This document shows, one piece after another, positions 59,809-64,000 of a stretch of DNA of 64,000 nt. The notes under the pieces were generated by a model. It made no database searches. It saw only the letters and a program-made list of their open reading frames with translations, and was not told where the DNA came from. The translations under genes were made by a program, and so were the position numbers. Every line of letters begins with the position of its first letter. Position 1 is the stretch's first letter. Source of the stretch: an uncultured Clostridia bacterium (GTDB lineage Bacteria; Bacillota; Clostridia; Oscillospirales; Ruminococcaceae); the NCBI GenBank assembly GCA_947589185.1, contig CANQCK010000007.1:1-64000 (forward strand), given 5' to 3'.

Positions 59809-60672
59809 TTATGCCTTGCCTATTGAACCGAAAAGCTCCATCTTTTCCTTTACGGTTTCTTTAATAGCTTCAAAGCCCGGAGCAAGCAGCTTTCTCGGGT
59901 CAAAGCCTTTACCCTGTTTATCCTTGCCCTCTTCTATATACTTTCTTGTAGCTTCCTGAAAAGCAAGCTGACATTCTGTGTTTACGTTGATTTTAGCTAC
60001 TCCCAAAGAGATTGCTTTCTTTATCATATCCTCAGGTATACCTGTTCCTCCGTGAAGAACAAGCGGCATATCTCCTACCTTTTCTTTAACAGCGGCAAGA
60101 GTTTCAAATGAAAGACCTGCCCAGTTTTCAGGATATTTACCGTGTATGTTTCCGATACCCGCTGCAAGCATAGTAACGCCTAAGTCAGCAATTGATTTGC
60201 ACTCGTCCGGGTCTGCACATTCGCCTGCACCGATAACTCCGTCTTCTTCTCCACCTATCGAACCGACTTCCGCTTCAATCGAAAGACCCAGCTTTTCACA
60301 CTCAGAAACAAGTTCCTTTGTCTTTTCGATGTTTTCTTCAATAGGATAGTGAGAACCGTCGAACATCACCGAGCTGAAGCCTGCCTCGATACAAGCCTTT
60401 GCTCCGTCGTATGAACCGTGATCAAGGTGAAGTGCAACAGGTACTGTGATACCAAGTTCCTCTAACATTCCTTTTACCATTCCTACGACCGTCTTGTAAC
60501 CGCACATATATTTTCCTGCACCCTCAGAAACACCCAGAATAACAGGTGAGTTCTGTTCCTGTGCGGTAAGTAAAATAGCCTTAGTCCATTCAAGATTGTT
60601 GATGTTGAACTGTCCAACTGCATATTTACCTTCTCTTGCTTTGTTTAGCATTTCCTTTGCCGAAACTAACAT
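59809..60672 (-). CDS. fba: Fructose-1,6-bisphosphate aldolase, class II
   Basis: Zinc-dependent cleavage of fructose 1,6-bisphosphate in glycolysis. 287 residues: GQFNINNLEWTKAIL, the zinc ligands in LHLDHGSYDGAKACIEAGFSSVMFDGSH, EAEVGSIGGEEDG and the substrate-binding VLHGGTGIPEDMI. No signal or extra domain. It lies downstream of pfkA on the same strand, separated by a repeat cluster. Confidence 0.96.
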   Translation of the reverse strand: MLVSAKEMLNKAREGKYAVGQFNINNLEWTKAILLTAQEQNSPVILGVSEGAGKYMCGYKTVVGMVKGMLEELGITVPVALHLDHGSYDGAKACIEAGFSSVMFDGSHYPIEENIEKTKELVSECEKLGLSIEAEVGSIGGEEDGVIGAGECADPDECKSIADLGVTMLAAGIGNIHGKYPENWAGLSFETLAAVKEKVGDMPLVLHGGTGIPEDMIKKAISLGVAKINVNTECQLAFQEATRKYIEEGKDKQGKGFDPRKLLAPGFEAIKETVKEKMELFGSIGKA

Positions 60673-60734
60673 AAATATTTTACCTCCAAATTTAATATAA
60701 CAAAGCTATTATACCTTATTTTTCTTAAAAATGC

Positions 60735-60961
60735 AACTAGCGGTTCGGCAGGCAATATTTAGAGAATAGAAGCTAGACCGGCGAACCGCTGGGGGCTCTT
60801 GTGCCTCCGTTTTCTGAGCAAAAAAGATTAATATTATCTGTCGGCACGCTAGTAGTTAGTAATATAAAACTAATATTTCCGCAGAGTATAGCCCGCCGTT
60901 GCACAAACTATCACTTTTTACAAGCTATTAAAAGGCGGCAGAGCCACCGCCGGCTCGGCGG
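60735..60961. repeat. Composite repeat cluster 5 between pfkA and fba
   Basis: A short heptamer run (60765-60779), a block from 60775 to 60890 that is the reverse of 46905-47000 (contains AAGATTAATATTATCTGTCG), a foldback unit CCGCC...GGCGG (60893-60938) and the palindrome CCGCCGGCTCGGCGG touching the pfkA stop codon. Confidence 0.75.
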
Positions 60962-62044
60962 CTAGTTGCCGAAGCTGATGCCTATATCTCTTGCAGTCTT
61001 TATAAGCTGGTCGTCAACAGGAACAAACTTTGTTTTGCCTGCAACATCTTCGAGCTTGTTTTCGGTGACTATATTATTCTTCATTGCGACCGCATAGCCG
61101 TACTTATCCTGTTCGATAAGATTGGCGGCGTGACAGCCGAACTTTGTTGCCAAAACCCTGTCATAAGCGGACGGGCTTCCCCCTCGCAGCATATGACCCG
61201 GAACGCAGACTCTTGTTTCAAAGCCTGTGTTCTGCTCGATAGCTTTGGCAATTCTGTTTGTAGCGGTCGTTTCTCCTGCCTCTGCTCTTCTTCTTGCACG
61301 TTCTTTTTTCTTTAGTTTTGCTTCGTCCTCGTCGAAAGCTCCTTCGGCAACAGCTAAGATTGAAAAAGCACTTCCTCTTTTTGCTCGCTTTTCAACCGCC
61401 TTGCAGATTTTCTTTATATCAAACGGAATCTCAGGGATTACTATTATGTCAGCACCTCCTGCTATTCCCGAATAAAGCGTAAGCCAGCCCGCCTTGTTTC
61501 CCATAATTTCAACAACTAAGGTTCTTCCGTGTGAATTAGCCGTTGTGTGAAGCCTGTCTATAACATCGGTGGCAATGTCAACGGCAGAGTGAAAGCCAAA
61601 GGTTACGTCTGTTCCCCAGATGTCATTGTCTATGGTTTTAGGAAGTCCTATCACGTTAAGTCCCTCGTTTGAGAGAAGATTTGCCGTCTTATGAGTTCCG
61701 TTTCCGCCAAGCGTTAAAAGACAGTCGAGCTTTTGCTTTTTGTAGGTCTGTTTCATTGACTTTACCTTGTTTACGTTGTCTTCCTCAATGACCTGCATCA
61801 TCTTGTAAGGCGTTCTTTTCGTTCCGAAAATAGTTCCGCCCTGAGTGAGAATACCCGAAAAATCTGACGGAGACATCAGCTTGCACTGGTTATTTATAAG
61901 CCCGGAATATCCGTCCTGAATACCTATAATCTCAACGCCGTCTGTGCCGAACTTCTGATAACAAGCCTTTGCAACGCCTCTGATAGTCGCATTAAGACCC
62001 GGACAGTCTCCACCGCTAGTTAAAATACCTACTCGTCTTGCCAT
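60962..62044 (-). CDS. pfkA: 6-phosphofructokinase
   Basis: Phosphorylates fructose 6-phosphate. 360 residues, the longer mixed-substrate PFK type. ILTSGGDCPGLNATIRG opens the protein; GGNGT is at 113-117 and PKTIDND at 135-141. Glycine in the first motif with lysine in the second is the combination reported for ATP-dependent enzymes of this group, so ATP is the likelier donor than pyrophosphate, though this should be tested. Confidence 0.92.
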   Translation of the reverse strand: MARRVGILTSGGDCPGLNATIRGVAKACYQKFGTDGVEIIGIQDGYSGLINNQCKLMSPSDFSGILTQGGTIFGTKRTPYKMMQVIEEDNVNKVKSMKQTYKKQKLDCLLTLGGNGTHKTANLLSNEGLNVIGLPKTIDNDIWGTDVTFGFHSAVDIATDVIDRLHTTANSHGRTLVVEIMGNKAGWLTLYSGIAGGADIIVIPEIPFDIKKICKAVEKRAKRGSAFSILAVAEGAFDEDEAKLKKKERARRRAEAGETTATNRIAKAIEQNTGFETRVCVPGHMLRGGSPSAYDRVLATKFGCHAANLIEQDKYGYAVAMKNNIVTENKLEDVAGKTKFVPVDDQLIKTARDIGISFGN

Positions 62045-62178
62045 AATACTTCACCTTTATTCAAATTCTTTAGATAATTATAGCATAATAAATTATCAAA
62101 AACAAGAATAATACAAATAATTATACAAACGTTCTAATATTATAGTATTACAGCCTTTATCTTTGGGGAGTGACTAAG

Positions 62179-63042
62179 TTGTTTAAAGTTTTTTCTGTAA
62201 AAAAAATATTGAAATCGCTTTCACTTTTTGTTTCGGGAGCGGTGTTAGTATCGGTTTTGGTTTATGCCTGTTCTGCATTTGCAGAAAGTATAAGAGGCAT
62301 AAAGCTGCCTATTATAATGTATCATTCGATTTTAAAGGACGAGAGCAAGCAGGGGGATTATGTTCTTTCGCCTTTGGAGCTTGAAAGCGATATGCTTTAC
62401 TTAAAAGAACACGGCTACACACCGATATTCTGTCAGGACCTTATTTCTTATGTGTATTCAGGTAAGGAGCTTCCTGAAAAGCCGGTCATTTTGAGCTTTG
62501 ACGACGGATGTTATAATAATATGTATTATGTTCTTCCGCTGCTGTCGAAGTACAATATGAAAGCTGTTTTTGCGGTAGTGGGGGCTTTCTGCGACAAGGC
62601 AACGGCAGAAAACGATCCGAACCCGAACTATTCGTATATGTCATGGAAAGACTGCAAGGACGCTTACACCAGCGGACGTGTGGAAATAGCCTGTCACTCG
62701 GATAATTTTCACACAATAGCAAGAAGGGTAGGCTCTAAGAGAATGGGAAATGAAAGCTACGACGATTACCGTTCGGCATTTATGTCAGACACGCTCAGCT
62801 TTATGGATAAGATAAAAGCAAACTGCGAAATAGTTCCTAATACATACGTTTACCCATACGGTGCTATTACCGACGACAGCACACAGTTTGTTAGGGCCTG
62901 CGGATTCAAGGTGAGCTTTGGCGTCGAGGAAAAGATGAATTATATTTCAAAAGACGAGGATTGTCTTTATCGTCTTAACCGATACAACCGAGCCAGTGGG
63001 ATTTCAACCGAGAATTTTATGAAAAAGGCACTTGATGAATGA
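62179..63042 (+). CDS. Polysaccharide deacetylase (NodB domain), membrane-anchored
   Basis: A 287-residue protein with an N-terminal membrane segment (about 13-37) and an outer NodB-homology domain: IIMYHSILKDESKQGDYVLSP, the catalytic SFDDGCYNN and ACHSDNFHTIA with the metal ligands. Probably removes acetyl groups from cell-wall glycan. TTG 62179 lies 8 nt from GGGGAG; a GTG at 62170 overlaps the RBS. Single gene with its own terminator. Confidence 0.9.
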   Translation: MFKVFSVKKILKSLSLFVSGAVLVSVLVYACSAFAESIRGIKLPIIMYHSILKDESKQGDYVLSPLELESDMLYLKEHGYTPIFCQDLISYVYSGKELPEKPVILSFDDGCYNNMYYVLPLLSKYNMKAVFAVVGAFCDKATAENDPNPNYSYMSWKDCKDAYTSGRVEIACHSDNFHTIARRVGSKRMGNESYDDYRSAFMSDTLSFMDKIKANCEIVPNTYVYPYGAITDDSTQFVRACGFKVSFGVEEKMNYISKDEDCLYRLNRYNRASGISTENFMKKALDE

Positions 63043-63054
63043 GGCGGGGAAATT

Positions 63055-63082
63055 AAGTTGCATTATAACGTGCAACTTTTTT
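63055..63082 (+). terminator. Terminator of the deacetylase gene
   Basis: AAGTTGCA / TGCAACTT, 8-bp stem with an 8-nt loop, followed by TTTT. Confidence 0.85.
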
Positions 63083-63232
63083 AGTGTCTTAGTGTATTAA
63101 TGAGGAGAGTACATTAAAAAGTGAATTGAACACATAATAAAATAACTGCTAAAAAGGGGTGTCAAATTATTGTGAAAAATAAAAAAACATTGCATAAGAA
63201 TTCAAATAATAATAAAACATTAAAAAAATTTA

Positions 63233-63261
63233 TTGCAAAAATTAAACATATGTGTTATTAT
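63233..63261 (+). promoter_or_regulatory. Promoter of the Panacea-domain operon
   Basis: TTGCAA (63233-63238), 17-bp spacer, TATTAT (63256-63261), 54 bp before ATG 63316. The open frame upstream of 63316 is therefore probably untranslated leader. Confidence 0.55.
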
Positions 63262-63315
63262 ATAACTACAGAAAAATGTAAAAAACACTTTTCTGTTGAC
63301 GAAGGAGTGATAAAA

Positions 63316-63746
63316 ATGGCTAGCGTTTTTGATGTTGCAAAATACATTCTAGAAAAAAAGGTGGAATGAGTACATGGAAATTGCAGAAGCTATGTTATTA
63401 TTCTCAGGCTTGGGCTTTAGCTTGGACGGAAAAACCTATATTTAATGAGGACTTTGAAGCGTGGTCTAACGGTCCTGTTTGTCCGGTATTGTTTCAGGAA
63501 CATAAGGGCAAGTTTTCTGTATCTAAAGGTGATATATCAGGAGACAGCTCATGTCTTACTGAAGATGAAAAGGACACAATTAATATTGTGTTAAAAGATT
63601 ACGGAAATATGGAGCCGTATGATTTAAGGGAATTATCTCATAGTGAAGCTCCTTGGAAAGATGCTCGCGGAGATTTACCTGAAAGCGTAAGAAGTGATGA
63701 AGTAATTACCAAAGAAGCTATGGGCGAATATTATGAAAGTTTATAA
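63316..63746 (+). CDS. Panacea (DUF4065/SocA-like) antitoxin-type protein, interrupted by a -1 frameshift
   Basis: The first 17 codons (MASVFDVAKYILEKK, from ATG 63316 with AAGGAGTG upstream) and the frame from 63366 to 63746 (MSTWKLQKLCYYSQAWALAW, then FEAWSNGPVCPVLFQEHKGKF) together make one normal Panacea domain, but they lie in different frames. The switch point is the heptamer A-AAA-AAG at 63354-63360, a recognised -1 slippery sequence, with stop TGA at 63367. An ATGA overlap at 63366 would also allow re-initiation. Panacea domains act as antitoxins in many two-gene modules. It could be programmed shifting, a mutation or a sequencing error. Confidence 0.7.
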
Positions 63747-63752
63747 ATTGAT

Positions 63753-64000
63753 ATGAGTAAGAAAACTAGACAAAAAAATTATATTTCACAAAAGAAAACA
63801 TCTAAATTAAATAATGATAGTTCTGATGGAGAAAAAGTTATTTGGGTATTTGATGGCGTTGATAAAAATGGTAAGTTTGCATTTAGTCTGGATAATATTG
63901 AAAAAGATTCAAATCTTAAAGAGATATTTGATAAATTATTAGGATACTCTTCAATGACTTGGGCAGAGGTTAAAAGTCAAACACATGATAAAGGCAAATC
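63753..64000 (+). CDS. Partner gene of the Panacea protein, 3' end outside the window
   Basis: At least 82 codons open to the window edge from ATG 63753, 6 nt after the Panacea stop. The N-terminus is basic (MSKKTRQKNYISQKK), followed by VIWVFDGVDKNGKFAFSL and YSSMTWAEVKSQTHDKGKS. I do not recognise the family with confidence. Its position directly behind an antitoxin-type gene makes it the candidate toxin of the pair. Confidence 0.65.
   Translation, partial: MSKKTRQKNYISQKKTSKLNNDSSDGEKVIWVFDGVDKNGKFAFSLDNIEKDSNLKEIFDKLLGYSSMTWAEVKSQTHDKGK

Noticed and set aside
63172-63315. N-terminal extension of the Panacea protein
   Set aside because: A good promoter (63233-63261) lies inside it, and the family begins at the MASVFDVAKYIL start with its own RBS at 63316.

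Overview
The window reads as the chromosome of a low-GC, spore-forming anaerobe of the class Clostridia, most likely a cellulolytic Ruminococcus-type member of the Oscillospirales. The reasons are a complete spoIIAA-spoIIAB-sigF operon, a GerA-type germinant receptor operon, spoVT and spoVAC, together with three tandem secreted GH5 glucanases ending in lysine-rich fibronectin-III-like modules, a type I pullulanase and L-arabinose catabolism. The species assignment is inference. I saw no rRNA, tRNA, CRISPR array, transposase or integrase.

Layout. 0-4.4 kb: lysS-greA (-), a DUF6514 gene behind three Spo0A boxes, nrdR, and a DUF421/DUF4363 pair. 4.5-8.5 kb: gerA-type operon (A, B, C). 8.5-13.7 kb: Asp23/Gls24 protein, FakA-like DAK protein, purB, a small membrane protein and metY. 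13.7-14.0 kb: a chain of hairpins. 14.0-18.4 kb: sigF operon and a GH25 muramidase. 18.5-22.8 kb: a BadF/HgdC-type acyl-CoA dehydratase activase split in two. 23.1-31.5 kb: carbohydrate cluster of three GH5 enzymes and pulA. 31.7-42.1 kb: MraY-type transferase, mscL, spoVT, secDF, a YkgJ-type protein, spoVAC, a cytidylate-kinase-like gene, folC, two membrane proteins and ung. 42.1-63 kb: mostly minus-strand housekeeping genes (DUF308, Nif3, trmK, DUF1858, FemAB, VanY-type carboxypeptidase, DUF1015, ECF S component, radical SAM, EF-G-like, YD-repeat surface protein, queT, fba, pfkA) plus araB-araD and a PHP phosphatase. 63.1 kb to the end: a Panacea (DUF4065) antitoxin-like gene interrupted by a -1 shift, followed by a truncated partner gene.

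The most unusual content is intergenic. From 42 to 61 kb the gaps hold a composite repeat family made of ~47-nt foldback units (ten copies), GC-rich palindromes lying against stop codons, and 7-bp tandem repeats (TCTWGCC / GGCWAGA type). Twice, at 46.4-46.7 kb and 50.4-50.7 kb in opposite orientation around the carboxypeptidase-araB-araD block, this scaffold carries a convergent gene pair: a 29-residue hydrophobic peptide and a ~105-nt antisense-side RNA, each with a near-consensus promoter. I interpret these as two copies of a type I toxin-antitoxin module riding on a repeat element. The same 7-bp repeat has also entered the 3' end of mscL, where three DNA heptamers (21 nt) per seven codons give a heptad-periodic charged protein tail.

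Gene cooperation visible here: SpoIIAA/SpoIIAB/SigF control forespore transcription; the Ger operon and SpoVAC serve germinant sensing and dipicolinate transport; the GH5 enzymes and pullulanase release sugars that enter AraB/AraD and PfkA/Fba; MraY-type, FemAB, GH25 and VanY-type proteins act on cell-wall synthesis or turnover.
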